From NCBI GenBank assembly GCA_964484765.1, contig CAZAGI010000021.1, positions 33,465-97,464 on the forward strand: a stretch of 64,000 nt of DNA, in the 5' to 3' direction. The translations under genes were made by a program, and so were the position numbers. Under the pieces are notes generated by a model. It was not told where the DNA came from, made no database searches, and saw nothing but the letters and a program-made list of their open reading frames with translations. The DNA comes from DSVQ01 sp964484765 (GTDB lineage: Bacteria; Planctomycetota; Planctomycetia; Planctomycetales; Planctomycetaceae). Numbering within the stretch: position 1 is the stretch's first letter; the number at the start of each line of letters is the position of its first letter. Shown here piece after piece: positions 1-9,095 of this stretch.

Positions 1-22
1 CTAAAAACTGAGGGAGCAACGG

Positions 23-1024
23 ATGCGCCAGACTTCATGGCCGATTTCAGATCGGGGACAAAATCGAGCATCACGGACGAAACCGAACGGATTCACTCTC
101 ATCGAACTGTTGGTGGTGATTGCCATCATCGGGGTCTTGGTTGGCCTGCTCTTGCCAGCCGTGCAGCAGGCCCGCGATGCCGCACGTCGCGCACAGTCAC
201 AAAACAACCTCAAACAGATTGGGCTCGCACTCCATAACTTCCATGACACATTCCTGTTCTTTCCGAACAATGGCGGGGATGGACAATACGGCTCGCCGAA
301 TCCGGCGTCTAACAATCCGGGAGTAGCCACGGAGGGTGCGGGTTGGGGCGCGGCCTACTACTGGGGTTACGCCAGCCCACAAGATCACCCACAACGTCAG
401 CACGGATCATTCGCATACGCCATCCTGCCCTATTTGGAGCAAACGGCTCTCTTCAATACCGTCTCGCCGGACAAAGCGATTTCCGTGTTCTATATCCCAG
501 CACGAAGGTCGGCTCAGCCCCAACCGGTCCCTGCAACTGATCCGATCTATCCCGGCTGGAACTACACAATCCCCCCCGGCGTCGTGAATGCGTGGGCTCG
601 CACCGACTATGCGGCCAACGATCAGGTGGTGCTGCCAGCATACGGGACGAACTGGGGGCGGACACTACGTCTCAGTGATCTGACCGATGGTAGTTCACAA
701 ACGATGCTGGTCGGCGAGAAAGCGCTCGATCGTGAGGCGATGAATGCCGGAAGCTGGTACTGGGATGAACCTATTGTTGTCGGCGGTGCCGGTGGTTCTG
801 CACGCTGCGGCGACAGCATCTACTCGGATGGACCGCTGCGAGAGCTAGTGGGCGGCGGAAGCTATGCGGGTTGTGGTGGTGGCAATTGGGGATCGCCACA
901 TGTAGGAAGTGCTCGATTTCTGCTCGCTGACGGAAGTGTAAGGACCATTAGCGAGAGCATTGCCAAGGATTTGATGCAACGGCTCATGCGCCCGCAGGAC
1001 GGACAATCGACAGGCGAGTTTTAA
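23..1024 (+). CDS. DUF1559 prepilin-like protein
   Basis: The protein has a type IV prepilin N-terminus (GFTLIELLVVIAIIG from residue 23), so PilD-type peptidase should cleave after Gly23 and the hydrophobic helix should anchor it. The body matches the planctomycete DUF1559 family: QQARDAARRAQSQNNLKQIG follows the helix, and an HVGS...LLADGSVR motif lies near the C-terminus. The ATG at 23 has a GAGGGAG ribosome site about 7 nt upstream. It is probably a minor pseudopilin or surface protein; the exact role of the family is unknown. A small lipoprotein gene follows after 58 nt. Confidence 0.93.
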   Translation: MRQTSWPISDRGQNRASRTKPNGFTLIELLVVIAIIGVLVGLLLPAVQQARDAARRAQSQNNLKQIGLALHNFHDTFLFFPNNGGDGQYGSPNPASNNPGVATEGAGWGAAYYWGYASPQDHPQRQHGSFAYAILPYLEQTALFNTVSPDKAISVFYIPARRSAQPQPVPATDPIYPGWNYTIPPGVVNAWARTDYAANDQVVLPAYGTNWGRTLRLSDLTDGSSQTMLVGEKALDREAMNAGSWYWDEPIVVGGAGGSARCGDSIYSDGPLRELVGGGSYAGCGGGNWGSPHVGSARFLLADGSVRTISESIAKDLMQRLMRPQDGQSTGEF

Positions 1025-1082
1025 TGCGACTCTACTGGCAAGGGTCCGATTACTCCCGAGTTGCGAACAGGAGTCCATATCC

Positions 1083-1481
1083 ATGAAACATTCCATTATT
1101 CTAACGGCACTATTGGTCGGTTCCCTGGGCTGCAACCGGGGGCCAGTGCTGGTGCCCTTCGCGGGAGGCGTGACTTTCCATGGCAAGCCAGTGGTACCCG
1201 GAGCGGTCTTCATCGAACCTGACTCCGGGCCCGATGGAGCGGTAAAGCGCGCGAGTGGGCTGCTCCAATTAGATGGCTCCTTCGCCCTTCGCACTTACCC
1301 CCACGGAGACGGTGCCATGCCGGGAAAATACCGGCTGTACCTGCAATTGGGGCAGGGCACGAAACCTGAACTGGCAGCGTTTACCGACGTCACGCGTTCC
1401 CCATTGACGGTTGTCATTCCCGACGCAGGTTTGCAGGGCTATCAGATTGAACTGACGGACCATATCAAAGGAAAGCATTAG
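1083..1481 (+). CDS. Small planctomycete lipoprotein, carboxypeptidase-regulatory-like fold
   Basis: The 132-residue product has a lipoprotein signal peptide with lipobox LVGSLGC (lipidated Cys17). The body (VTFHGKPVVPGAVFIEPDSG, then a GKYRLYL strand) resembles the transthyretin-like domains found in many planctomycete lipoproteins encoded next to DUF1559 genes. It is presumably periplasmic and membrane-anchored. The function is unknown and nothing catalytic is visible. Confidence 0.8.
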   Translation: MKHSIILTALLVGSLGCNRGPVLVPFAGGVTFHGKPVVPGAVFIEPDSGPDGAVKRASGLLQLDGSFALRTYPHGDGAMPGKYRLYLQLGQGTKPELAAFTDVTRSPLTVVIPDAGLQGYQIELTDHIKGKH

Positions 1482-1516
1482 GCTTGGGCTTCTTCGGATG
1501 AGCGTGAGGCAGTTGC

Positions 1517-2932
1517 ATGGAGTCCTGGGATCTGAGTGTGTTCCTCGGAGTCAGCATCTCGATGCTGACGATCAGCCTACGCGCGTCGCGCCGGGGAGAA
1601 TCGTTTCTTGTCGCAGACCGCTCCGTCGGGTTCTGGCCGCTGGTCGCAACGCTGGTCATGACCGAATTCAACACGGCAACTCTGCTGGCCTTTGCCGCCG
1701 TGGGCTATCGCGCCGGTCCGCGTGCGATCGGGCTTTCAGCAGTCTTTCTCATCGGACTGGCGTGGTATACATTGACCGTGGCACGCAGGTGGAAGCGATA
1801 CAACGGCACATCCGTCGCCGGATGGTTTGCGCAACGATATGGGACGGTATTGGGGCGAGCAGTATCCGTGATGCTGCTTGTCGCGATGACCGGCTTCAGC
1901 GCTGTTTATGTCAAATCGTTGACTTTGATTGTTCAGCCGTGGTTCGGCGGTATCGACACTTGGGGGCTGAGCGCTCTTTTGAGCGTTGCCGTTGCGCTGG
2001 TGGCCATGTCGGGCGGACTGGCATCGGTGGTCCGAATGGATGTCGTGAGCTGCGTGCTCACCATATTGCTGCTGCCCGGCTTGCTCTTCGCGGGGTGGTG
2101 GAAACATGGCGGCAACATGGGCTGGCGATCCTCCTTCGAGAACGATCCCCTCAGTTTGATGCACTGGGCCACTTGGAGCGATCCTCTGCTTCCTTGGGGG
2201 TTCGTTATTTCATTGATGGTTCTGACCTGCCTGACATACATTTGCTCTCCGTGGTACGGCCAGAAGATATTCGCGGCGACCAATGAGCGTGTCGCGGTGC
2301 GAGCGGTCGGTGCGACTTCCGTGATCGTGTTTCTGCTGTATGGAAGCGTTCAACTGGCAGCCAGTTTATTGCCAGTGGATCTCCCCAATCTGCCCGACCC
2401 GCAACTTGCTGTGCCGATGATGATTCAGCAGTGGTTGCCGACGGGGGCGCGGGGACTTGCGTATTCGATGCTCTTCGCCGCCGCGAGCACCACGCTGGCA
2501 GGAGTCTGGAGCGCCATGGTGGCAATGACGGTTTCGGACTTTGGGCTTTCTCTGCAAGATCGCGTTGATGTCCAGCGGATAATCACCTTGATGTTCGCGG
2601 CAGCCAGTTGGCTGGGAGCCAACCTGTTGGTCGATGACATTCTAAACCGCTTGATTCTGGCAAACATTCCCATCGCAGCGTTGTCGTTCGCCTTACTGGG
2701 TGGATTCTTCTGGCCAAAGGCCAGTCGTGCAGGCGCTTGGGCGAGTGTTGCGGTCGGCACAGCGTGGGGGTTGTTCTGCTTCGGATACTGGGGAGAGGCT
2801 GGCGGCTATACGTGGTACTGGACCATCCATGGCACCTGGATGATTTTCGGCGTCGGAATCGCAGTCTCACTCTGGTTTCCGGACGGCCCTCGCGCCGGAT
2901 ATTCATTTTCGGCAATCGCCGAGGGCTCATGA
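1517..2932 (+). CDS. Sodium:solute symporter family protein
   Basis: This 471-residue integral membrane protein has about 13 hydrophobic segments, and its layout (SLRASRRGESFLVADRSVGFW, then WYTLTVARRWKRYNGTSVAGW) is that of the SSS family, which couples Na+ influx to solute uptake. The substrate cannot be read from sequence. It lies 33 nt upstream of a radical SAM gene on the same strand, so the two are probably co-transcribed. Confidence 0.85.
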   Translation: MESWDLSVFLGVSISMLTISLRASRRGESFLVADRSVGFWPLVATLVMTEFNTATLLAFAAVGYRAGPRAIGLSAVFLIGLAWYTLTVARRWKRYNGTSVAGWFAQRYGTVLGRAVSVMLLVAMTGFSAVYVKSLTLIVQPWFGGIDTWGLSALLSVAVALVAMSGGLASVVRMDVVSCVLTILLLPGLLFAGWWKHGGNMGWRSSFENDPLSLMHWATWSDPLLPWGFVISLMVLTCLTYICSPWYGQKIFAATNERVAVRAVGATSVIVFLLYGSVQLAASLLPVDLPNLPDPQLAVPMMIQQWLPTGARGLAYSMLFAAASTTLAGVWSAMVAMTVSDFGLSLQDRVDVQRIITLMFAAASWLGANLLVDDILNRLILANIPIAALSFALLGGFFWPKASRAGAWASVAVGTAWGLFCFGYWGEAGGYTWYWTIHGTWMIFGVGIAVSLWFPDGPRAGYSFSAIAEGS

Positions 2933-2965
2933 GGTTTACACGTCGAACAAGGATCAGGTCACATT

Positions 2966-3925
2966 ATGGACTCGATTTACTGGGTTTTGTCTCGCGACTG
3001 CAATCAACGGTGTCCGCACTGCTACAACAACTCGGAACCGGGGGCACCAGGACTGAATCTCGAAGAAGTGTCGCGATGTGTCGAGAACCTGCCCAACCCA
3101 TCACTGGTGTCGGTCGGCCGCATTATTCTTTCAGGAGGAGAAGTGCTTGTCTGGCCGGACCTGTTGTTTCATACGCTCCGGTGTCTGACAGACAGGTACA
3201 ATGACGCAAGTCAGATTTGGGTTCAGACAAATGGCGATCTCCTGGATGCGGTGATGCTTCAGCGACTGCTCGATCATGGAGTGCGTCGGCTCGACGTCGC
3301 GAGCATGGACAAGTATCACGTGAAGGGAACGCTCCAACGTAGGCCGGTTCTCGAAGCGATGTTTCGTGCCCACGGCATGATCTCGGCGGACCGAGACGCT
3401 CAACAGCTGGTCGGGAGTTCCCCCAATAGCGAACTCAGTTACGCGTTCTGGGGGGCCACGGAAGACGAGTGGATTGGTCCGCTCTGGCCACGTGGTCGGG
3501 CCTTTCAAAAGGGGTTGTCCAAAGCGGGGCCAGCAGACCGCTTTTGCAGCCTATGGAGTGGTGCGAAACACTTTCTCGACTATCACGAACCGGGCAGTGA
3601 AGTGAACATTCAACTGGCCGATGTCTATCCCTGCTGTCCCATGACCTGCCACCCGCTGGGGAATCTGCTGGAAGAACCCTTGATCGCGATGCTGGATCGC
3701 TGCCGGGAACATCCCGTATTCCGCGCTTTGAACGAGGGACGGCCGGAAGCAATGGGGGTGTCACTCGGACTCTCTGAGGACGAAGGATTCACGAGAAGCA
3801 TTGCCCTCGGCAACCATTGCCTCTGGTGCGATGAATTCTTTACCAACCACGCGACAGACCTGCTGCATCAAGGCGGGATGACAGCTCGCGGAAGCGTTGA
3901 TCTGATTCAATTGGATATCGAATAG
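2966..3925 (+). CDS. Radical SAM protein
   Basis: The 319-residue protein begins MDSIYWVLSRDCNQRCPHCY, giving the CxxxCxxC motif at Cys12, Cys16 and Cys19 that binds the SAM-cleaving [4Fe-4S] cluster. LSGGE at about residue 54 is the second radical SAM motif. Extra cysteines (YPCCPMTCHPLG and CLWCDEFF) could bind an auxiliary cluster. It lacks the recognisable ArsS C-terminal domain, although the nearby DUF2064/family 2 glycosyltransferase fusion belongs to families first noticed beside radical SAM genes. The substrate is unknown. Confidence 0.88.
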   Translation: MDSIYWVLSRDCNQRCPHCYNNSEPGAPGLNLEEVSRCVENLPNPSLVSVGRIILSGGEVLVWPDLLFHTLRCLTDRYNDASQIWVQTNGDLLDAVMLQRLLDHGVRRLDVASMDKYHVKGTLQRRPVLEAMFRAHGMISADRDAQQLVGSSPNSELSYAFWGATEDEWIGPLWPRGRAFQKGLSKAGPADRFCSLWSGAKHFLDYHEPGSEVNIQLADVYPCCPMTCHPLGNLLEEPLIAMLDRCREHPVFRALNEGRPEAMGVSLGLSEDEGFTRSIALGNHCLWCDEFFTNHATDLLHQGGMTARGSVDLIQLDIE

Positions 3926-3995
3926 TCAGCCAGATTTCGTATCATTAATTCGTATCTTGTATCTCAACCACAGTTGATGTTGATGGAGAGCCGCC

Positions 3996-4619
3996 ATGCT
4001 TCGAATTCTGTTGTCTGCCATTCCGGTTGTCATGTGTATTGCAACTGTAGGTGCAGATGAACGCCCAGTCGCAGCAAATGCAAAGGAGGCGAGGCCGCTC
4101 AAGGTCGGCGACGCGCTTCCGGACGTGTCGGTGAAAGACACGGCTGGAAAGTCTGTCAAGCTCAGCGCGTATCACACGGACGGGCCTGTTGTAATCGTCT
4201 TCTTCCGGGGGAGTTGGTGCCCGATCTGCACCAAACACTTCCAGGACTTGCTCAAGGCCCATCCAGAGATTGCGAGGACTGGTGCCAAGATGGTGGCGAT
4301 CAGCCCGGACACGGTCGAGAACTCGCGGACCAATACTGAGAAGCTCAAGATTCCCTTTCCGCTCCTCTCGGACTCCGATTTGGCAGCCACGAAGGCGTTT
4401 GGACTGGCGTTTCAAGTCGATGACGCCACGATCACAAAATACAAAGGCTTCGGGATCGATTTGGAGAAGGCGTCCGGACGCGATCATTACGCGCTGCCCG
4501 TTCCCGCAGTCTATATTGTCAACAAAGCAGGCAAAATCACCTTCGCGCACAGCAATCCTGACTACACTAAACGCCTCGATGTCGAGACGATTCTGGCGGA
4601 GCTGAAGAAGGCCCAGTAG
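3996..4619 (+). CDS. Secreted AhpC/TSA-type peroxiredoxin-like protein
   Basis: The product has a signal peptide (about residues 1-20) and a thioredoxin-fold peroxiredoxin domain with FFRGSWCPICTKHF at residues 69-82, giving a CxxC pair (Cys75, Cys78). The CxxC in place of the usual Px3TxxC is typical of the peroxiredoxin-like/thiol reductase branch. Residues 180-207 hold the usual VYIVNKAGKI strand. It probably reduces peroxides or disulfides in the periplasm. Confidence 0.85.
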   Translation: MLRILLSAIPVVMCIATVGADERPVAANAKEARPLKVGDALPDVSVKDTAGKSVKLSAYHTDGPVVIVFFRGSWCPICTKHFQDLLKAHPEIARTGAKMVAISPDTVENSRTNTEKLKIPFPLLSDSDLAATKAFGLAFQVDDATITKYKGFGIDLEKASGRDHYALPVPAVYIVNKAGKITFAHSNPDYTKRLDVETILAELKKAQ

Positions 4620-4650
4620 TCACGCCAGGTCACTACTCGGAGTCCACGAC

Positions 4651-6606
4651 TTGGCTCATCCCCTCATCAAACCCGTCGATCCCCCCAAGGTGGATCACGC
4701 GCTCCTCAGTCCCGTCCGACGATTGATCGTCATGACGCGCATTCCCGAGGCGGGACGAGTCAAAACGCGACTCATTCCCGCTCTGGGGGCCGAGGGGGCT
4801 GCGACCCTTCATGAAGCCTTGCTTCGCCGCACGCTGCACAACGCGCACTCCGTGAAGTCGGCTGTCGAGGTGGAAGTCCGCTTCACCGGCGGAACACCAA
4901 CGTCTGTGGAGACTTTCGCCACGGATTTGAAAGGGACGTGGCGCGAACAGCAGGGAACCGATTTGGGGCGACGGATGCAGCTCGCGATCGAGGACGCGTT
5001 CGCCGAAGGCCATCGTCAAGTCGTGGTGATCGGCACCGATTGCCCAGATCTGTCACCGGACATCCTCGATGCTGCCTGGGCGGAATTAGACCGTTATGAC
5101 GTCGTTCTGGGCCCGGCCACCGATGGGGGCTACTACCTGGTCGGCGTCAATCAGCCGGATGTGCGTCTGTTTCTGGATATCGACTGGGGAACGGAAAACG
5201 TACTCCGTCAGACGCTGGAGCGCTGCCGCGCGATGCGGGTCTCGGTCGGCCTGCTGACCCCATTAACGGACATTGATGAGGCCGAAAATCTCATCCTCTG
5301 TCGCCGTGTGGGAGTAGATTTCCGGGATTGCCTGCCCCAGGAGCAACCTGGTCTTTTGTCAATCGTCATGCCGACTTTGAATGAAGTGGTTCAACTCGAA
5401 GCCACGGTGGGTGATCTCGTCAGGCATTCGCATTGTGAAGTGATTGTCGCCGATGGGGGCAGCAGCGACGGAACCGTGGAATTGGCGAAGCAGCTCGGCT
5501 GTCGAGTCGTGAACGCCAATCGAGGCCGCGGACGGCAGATGAACGCGGGCGCGGCGCTGGCGCGCGGCGACCTGTTGCTGTTTCTGCATGCTGATACACG
5601 ACTACCGCCCACATGGGCCGAAGAGATTCGGGCGATCTTGAGTGGGGGTGCGATCGCTGGGGCCTTTCGCTTGCGGATCGAACAGCCAGGCTGGGCATTA
5701 CGCTGTGTGGAGTTGGGAGTCAACCTGCGATCACGATGGCGGCAGATGCCCTATGGAGATCAGGGACTGTTTCTGCGATCGAGTGACTTTTTCCGCCTCG
5801 GAGGATTTCAGCACTGGCCCTTGATGGAAGACTACGAATTCAGTCAGCAGTTGCGTCGCCACGGACGCATTGTTCTGTCGTCCAGTGCCGCACGGACTTC
5901 GGCGAGGCGGTGGCAGACTCGGGGAGTGGTAAGGACAACACTGATCAACCAGCTCTGCATCATTGGTTACCATTTGGGAGTTTCGCCAGAACAGTTGGCC
6001 GAGTGGTATTCGACGATTCGACATGCCTACAAGGATCGCCAGCGGCCGGAGAGACAGTTCCGATGGTTGATGATTGCATTTACTGCCGTCGTGTTGCTGT
6101 CGATTGCCGGGGTCACCTTTCTCCTTAAAGACCGGCCCGCTTCTCGCACGTTGGATCATGATCGCCAGATTCTCGCCGGAATGATGGCGGATAATCGGTT
6201 GGCATTCCCCGAAGCAGAGGAGGTGGACGTCGGGCAGGTCATCGAGTTGATACACCAGAATCGCTGCGTGCTGGTCGATGTCAGAACAGAAGCCGAACGA
6301 AACGTGTCGATTATTCCCGGTGCGATTTCAGCGGCGGAGTTCGAGCGCAAGATCAAGACTCATTCCGGAAACACCGTGGTTTGCTACTGCACGATCGGCT
6401 ATCGCAGCGCAAAGTATGCCCAGGACATGCAGCACCGCGGTGTCGCCGTCGCTTCGTTTAACGGGAGTCTCGTGGCTTGGTGCCAAGCCGGGCAGAAGCT
6501 GACCACCCCGGATGGGCGGGAGACCAATCGGGTCCACGTGTATGGACCGAAATGGGACCTGATTCCTCCGGAGTATGTGTCTGTGAGGGGATCTCGTGCA
6601 GAATGA
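4651..6606 (+). CDS. DUF2064 transferase - family 2 glycosyltransferase - membrane helix - rhodanese fusion
   Basis: Three enzyme units share one 651-residue chain. Residues 23-215 are a TIGR04282/DUF2064 nucleotidyl/glycosyltransferase-like domain (IVMTRIPEAGRVKTRL, then IGTDCPDL). Residues 235-450 are a TIGR04283 family 2 glycosyltransferase (SIVMPTLNEV, VADGGSSDGT, LHADTRLP). A single membrane helix spans about 471-492. Residues 525-615 form a rhodanese domain with active-site loop CTIGYRS (Cys580). The TTG at 4651 is the start that keeps the first domain complete. The stop overlaps the GTG start of the next gene by 11 nt, so the two are translationally coupled. Confidence 0.85.
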   Translation: MAHPLIKPVDPPKVDHALLSPVRRLIVMTRIPEAGRVKTRLIPALGAEGAATLHEALLRRTLHNAHSVKSAVEVEVRFTGGTPTSVETFATDLKGTWREQQGTDLGRRMQLAIEDAFAEGHRQVVVIGTDCPDLSPDILDAAWAELDRYDVVLGPATDGGYYLVGVNQPDVRLFLDIDWGTENVLRQTLERCRAMRVSVGLLTPLTDIDEAENLILCRRVGVDFRDCLPQEQPGLLSIVMPTLNEVVQLEATVGDLVRHSHCEVIVADGGSSDGTVELAKQLGCRVVNANRGRGRQMNAGAALARGDLLLFLHADTRLPPTWAEEIRAILSGGAIAGAFRLRIEQPGWALRCVELGVNLRSRWRQMPYGDQGLFLRSSDFFRLGGFQHWPLMEDYEFSQQLRRHGRIVLSSSAARTSARRWQTRGVVRTTLINQLCIIGYHLGVSPEQLAEWYSTIRHAYKDRQRPERQFRWLMIAFTAVVLLSIAGVTFLLKDRPASRTLDHDRQILAGMMADNRLAFPEAEEVDVGQVIELIHQNRCVLVDVRTEAERNVSIIPGAISAAEFERKIKTHSGNTVVCYCTIGYRSAKYAQDMQHRGVAVASFNGSLVAWCQAGQKLTTPDGRETNRVHVYGPKWDLIPPEYVSVRGSRAE

Positions 6607-7450
6607 AGGCGTGATTCGCTTCGGAATCTTTTCCGGCGTGCTGATTGTCATGGCCGTCTGGGAGTCGCTCGCGCCCCGTCGCGAACGCGTCGCCAGTCGC
6701 TGGTGGCGTTCGGTCAACAATCTGCTGCTGGTGATGGTTGCGTCGCTGCTGGTCCGAGTGATGCCGGCGCTCTCCGCGATCGCCGCTGCGGAGTGGGCGA
6801 CTCAAGCAGGATTTGGCCTGTTGCATCTTTGGACGGGTGGCGACTGGCTCAAGGGCCTGCTCGCCGTGATCGCGCTCGACTTGCTGGTGTATGGTCAGCA
6901 CGTGGCCACCCATCGACTGCCTATGCTTTGGCGATTTCACCGGGTGCACCACACGGACCTCGATCTGGACGCCACGTCGGGCGTGCGCTTTCATCCCATC
7001 GAGATTCTGCTCTCGATGGGCATAAAGGTCATAGCTGTTGTCCTGCTGGGCGTCGCTGCCGAGGCCGTGCTGATCTTCGAGATCCTGTTGAATGCGACAT
7101 CGGTGTTCAATCATGCCAACGTACGAATTCCCATCCGGTGGGATTGGTTCCTGCGGTGGTTCATCGTCACGCCCGATATGCACCGCGTCCACCATTCCGT
7201 ACGTCGGGACGAAACCGACAGTAACTACGGTTTCAACCTCCCCTGGTGGGACCGGCTCTTTGGGACCTATCGCGCCCAGCCGCGTGATGCGCATGAGAAT
7301 TTGATCCTTGGTGTGCCCGAACTGCGTACCGCTCCGGAAACCGTGCCGCTCCTGACGATGTTGGCCATGCCGCTGCAAAAGTCCGTGAAGAGGAATGAGA
7401 CGCCGATCGACCGATCTCCAGCCATGACCGACTCATCGAGCACGCCATGA
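6596..7450 (+). CDS. Sterol desaturase / fatty acid hydroxylase superfamily membrane protein
   Basis: The 284-residue protein has several membrane helices and the histidine boxes of the fatty acid hydroxylase superfamily: HVATH, HRVHH and HRVHHS, which bind a di-iron centre. The ATG-less start is a GTG at 6596 that overlaps the preceding fusion gene. This family hydroxylates or desaturates lipids, sterols or carotenoids. Coupling to two glycosyltransferase domains suggests modification of a glycolipid, which is inference. Confidence 0.85.
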   Translation: MQNEGVIRFGIFSGVLIVMAVWESLAPRRERVASRWWRSVNNLLLVMVASLLVRVMPALSAIAAAEWATQAGFGLLHLWTGGDWLKGLLAVIALDLLVYGQHVATHRLPMLWRFHRVHHTDLDLDATSGVRFHPIEILLSMGIKVIAVVLLGVAAEAVLIFEILLNATSVFNHANVRIPIRWDWFLRWFIVTPDMHRVHHSVRRDETDSNYGFNLPWWDRLFGTYRAQPRDAHENLILGVPELRTAPETVPLLTMLAMPLQKSVKRNETPIDRSPAMTDSSSTP

Positions 7451-7490
7451 CGATCCGACTTGAACTCGAAGTGGTTCGTTAGCGTCCTTC

Positions 7491-7506
7491 TGTGAACCCG
7501 TTCACA
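7491..7506. promoter_or_regulatory. CRP/FNR-type operator upstream of the bufferin operon
   Basis: The site reads TGTGA-ACCCGT-TCACA, an exact TGTGA-N6-TCACA palindrome, about 96 nt upstream of the bufferin precursor start. A Crp/Fnr-family regulator is encoded at 13836-14615, and similar sites precede several other genes in the block. The rest of 7451-7602 contains no gene. Confidence 0.65.
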
Positions 7507-7602
7507 GAGGCCGTCCGAGAGATCGGATATCACTGAGTGAGAATGGGCAGCCTTGTCGAGCCGTCCAGAAGCCAGTGAGAGCATCCATCAGGAGAGCCAG
7601 AG

Positions 7603-8031
7603 ATGTCGGATTCGAATGTGTCACGTCGTGACTTCAACCAATTGGCCGCTGCTGCGTTCGGCGGTTTGATGCTCGGGACGGCAGGCGTCCGGGCTGAAGA
7701 CAAGAAGGATGAAGAGAGCTTGTTGCTCAAGGAACCGCATGTCTGTCGCGGACTCAACACCTGCAAGGGACTCGATGCGACAAAGAAGAACTCCTGTGCG
7801 GGGATGGGCAACTGCGCGACGGCCAAGGCTCACGAATGCAAGGGGCACAACGAGTGCAAGGGTCAGGGCGGCTGCGGTGCGAAACCTGGTGAGAACACCT
7901 GCAAGGAAATGGGTGAGTGCGCCGTCCCGCTGAGCGAGAAAACCTGGAAGACGGCCCGGAAGAACTTCGAAACGGCGATGAAAAAGGCGGGCAAGAAGTT
8001 CGGTGATGCGCCGAAGCCCAAGAAATCGTAG
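7603..8031 (+). CDS. Cys-rich bufferin-type (BufA2-like) metallophore precursor
   Basis: The 142-residue protein starts with a twin-arginine-like signal (SRRDFNQLAAAAFGGLMLG). Nine cysteines follow, arranged as four CX5C modules (48/54, 65/71, 79/85, 100/106) plus Cys91, in a CKGxxxCKGxGGC context. This matches the BufA2-like precursors that MNIO (DUF692) enzymes modify into copper-binding periplasmic bufferins. The DUF692 and DUF2063 genes lie directly downstream. The basic C-terminal tail (residues 111-142) has no cysteine. Export through Tat would be unusual for this family. Confidence 0.82.
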   Translation: MSDSNVSRRDFNQLAAAAFGGLMLGTAGVRAEDKKDEESLLLKEPHVCRGLNTCKGLDATKKNSCAGMGNCATAKAHECKGHNECKGQGGCGAKPGENTCKEMGECAVPLSEKTWKTARKNFETAMKKAGKKFGDAPKPKKS

Positions 8032-8051
8032 TCGCTCGCGCCGACCGTGGA

Positions 8052-8098
8052 ACTTCGACTGAGTTCCGTGCCACCCCCACGCGGAACTCAGTCGGAGC
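8052..8098 (+). terminator. Intercistronic hairpin (attenuator)
   Basis: CGACTGAGTTCCG pairs with CGGAACTCAGTCGG across a C-rich loop, directly after the precursor stop codon and with no T-run. Such a hairpin would let most transcripts end after the abundant precursor while some continue into the enzyme genes. Confidence 0.6.
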
Positions 8099-8162
8099 CG
8101 CATCGCCAACTGACCCGAAATAATTGCTGGGAGCCAGACTCCCACGCAATTGGAGTTCTCTG

Positions 8163-9095
8163 ATGTCTCCTGCCCGACTTGGATTACCGCATCTTGGATT
8201 AGGAGTCGGGTTGCGGAGCGCCCACTTTGCCCATCTCTTGCAGCACCGACCGGCCGTGGATTGGTTCGAGATCATCTCCGAGAACTTCATGGATTCGGCC
8301 GGTCGACCGAGATATGTCCTTGACCAGTTGACCGAGCAGTATCCCATCGTCATGCACGGCGTCTCGCTCTCCATCGGCAGCGCCGACCCTCTCAACTTCG
8401 ACTATCTGCGAAAGCTGAAGTCGCTGGCTGACCAGGTCCGAGCCGTTTGGGTCTCCGACCATGTTTGCTGGACGGGAGTCGCTGGCCTCAACGCACATGA
8501 CTTGCTGCCGATCCCGCTCAACGAAGCGACGCTGAGCCACGTCGTTGACCGTATTCGGGTCGTTCAGGACGTGCTGGAGCGACCTCTCGTCCTGGAGAAC
8601 CCCAGCAGTTATGTGACCTTTGCAGCGTCAACGATGACGGAGTGGGAATTTCTGTCGAGGATGGCTGAGGAGGCCGACTGCGGCCTCATCCTGGACGTGA
8701 ATAACGTCTACGTTTCCAGCATCAATCACGACTTTGATCCAACGGAATACGTTCAGTCCGTTCCGCATGAACGCATCGTGCAGTTCCATCTGGCCGGTCA
8801 CACGGACCGTGGCACTCACCTGATTGACACGCACGACAGCCATGTGATTGATCCCGTCTGGGAGCTGTACCGGCTGGCCCATCAACTGACCGGTGGGGCA
8901 TCGACGTTGCTCGAATGGGATGCCAACATTCCCGAGTTCCCCGTCGTTCACACCGAAGTCTTGAAGTCGCGGCAGTACATGTCTCAGGAATTGCCACAGT
9001 TCCCAGTAGTTCGGGAGATCGGTCCGTGGAGCGACGCTGCAAAGCCCGCGACGGTGCCTCAACCGGCGTCATACATGGTGGCGGAGGTCGAATGA
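8163..9095 (+). CDS. DUF692 multinuclear iron oxidase (MNIO), BufB-like
   Basis: This 310-residue TIM-barrel protein has the DUF692 metal-binding set: MHGVSLSIG, VSDHVCW, LENPSSY, LDVNNVYV, QFHLAGH and LLEWD. Members bind two or three iron ions and modify cysteines in RiPP precursors, for example to oxazolone/thioamide or thiooxazole groups. The ATG at 8163 (MSPARLG) places the barrel at the usual N-terminus. Its stop overlaps the next start in an ATGA. Confidence 0.92.
   Translation: MSPARLGLPHLGLGVGLRSAHFAHLLQHRPAVDWFEIISENFMDSAGRPRYVLDQLTEQYPIVMHGVSLSIGSADPLNFDYLRKLKSLADQVRAVWVSDHVCWTGVAGLNAHDLLPIPLNEATLSHVVDRIRVVQDVLERPLVLENPSSYVTFAASTMTEWEFLSRMAEEADCGLILDVNNVYVSSINHDFDPTEYVQSVPHERIVQFHLAGHTDRGTHLIDTHDSHVIDPVWELYRLAHQLTGGASTLLEWDANIPEFPVVHTEVLKSRQYMSQELPQFPVVREIGPWSDAAKPATVPQPASYMVAEVE

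Noticed and set aside
2966..3925. ArsS arsenosugar radical SAM enzyme
   Set aside because: The CxxxCxxC motif fits any radical SAM protein, and the ArsS C-terminal domain is not recognisable.
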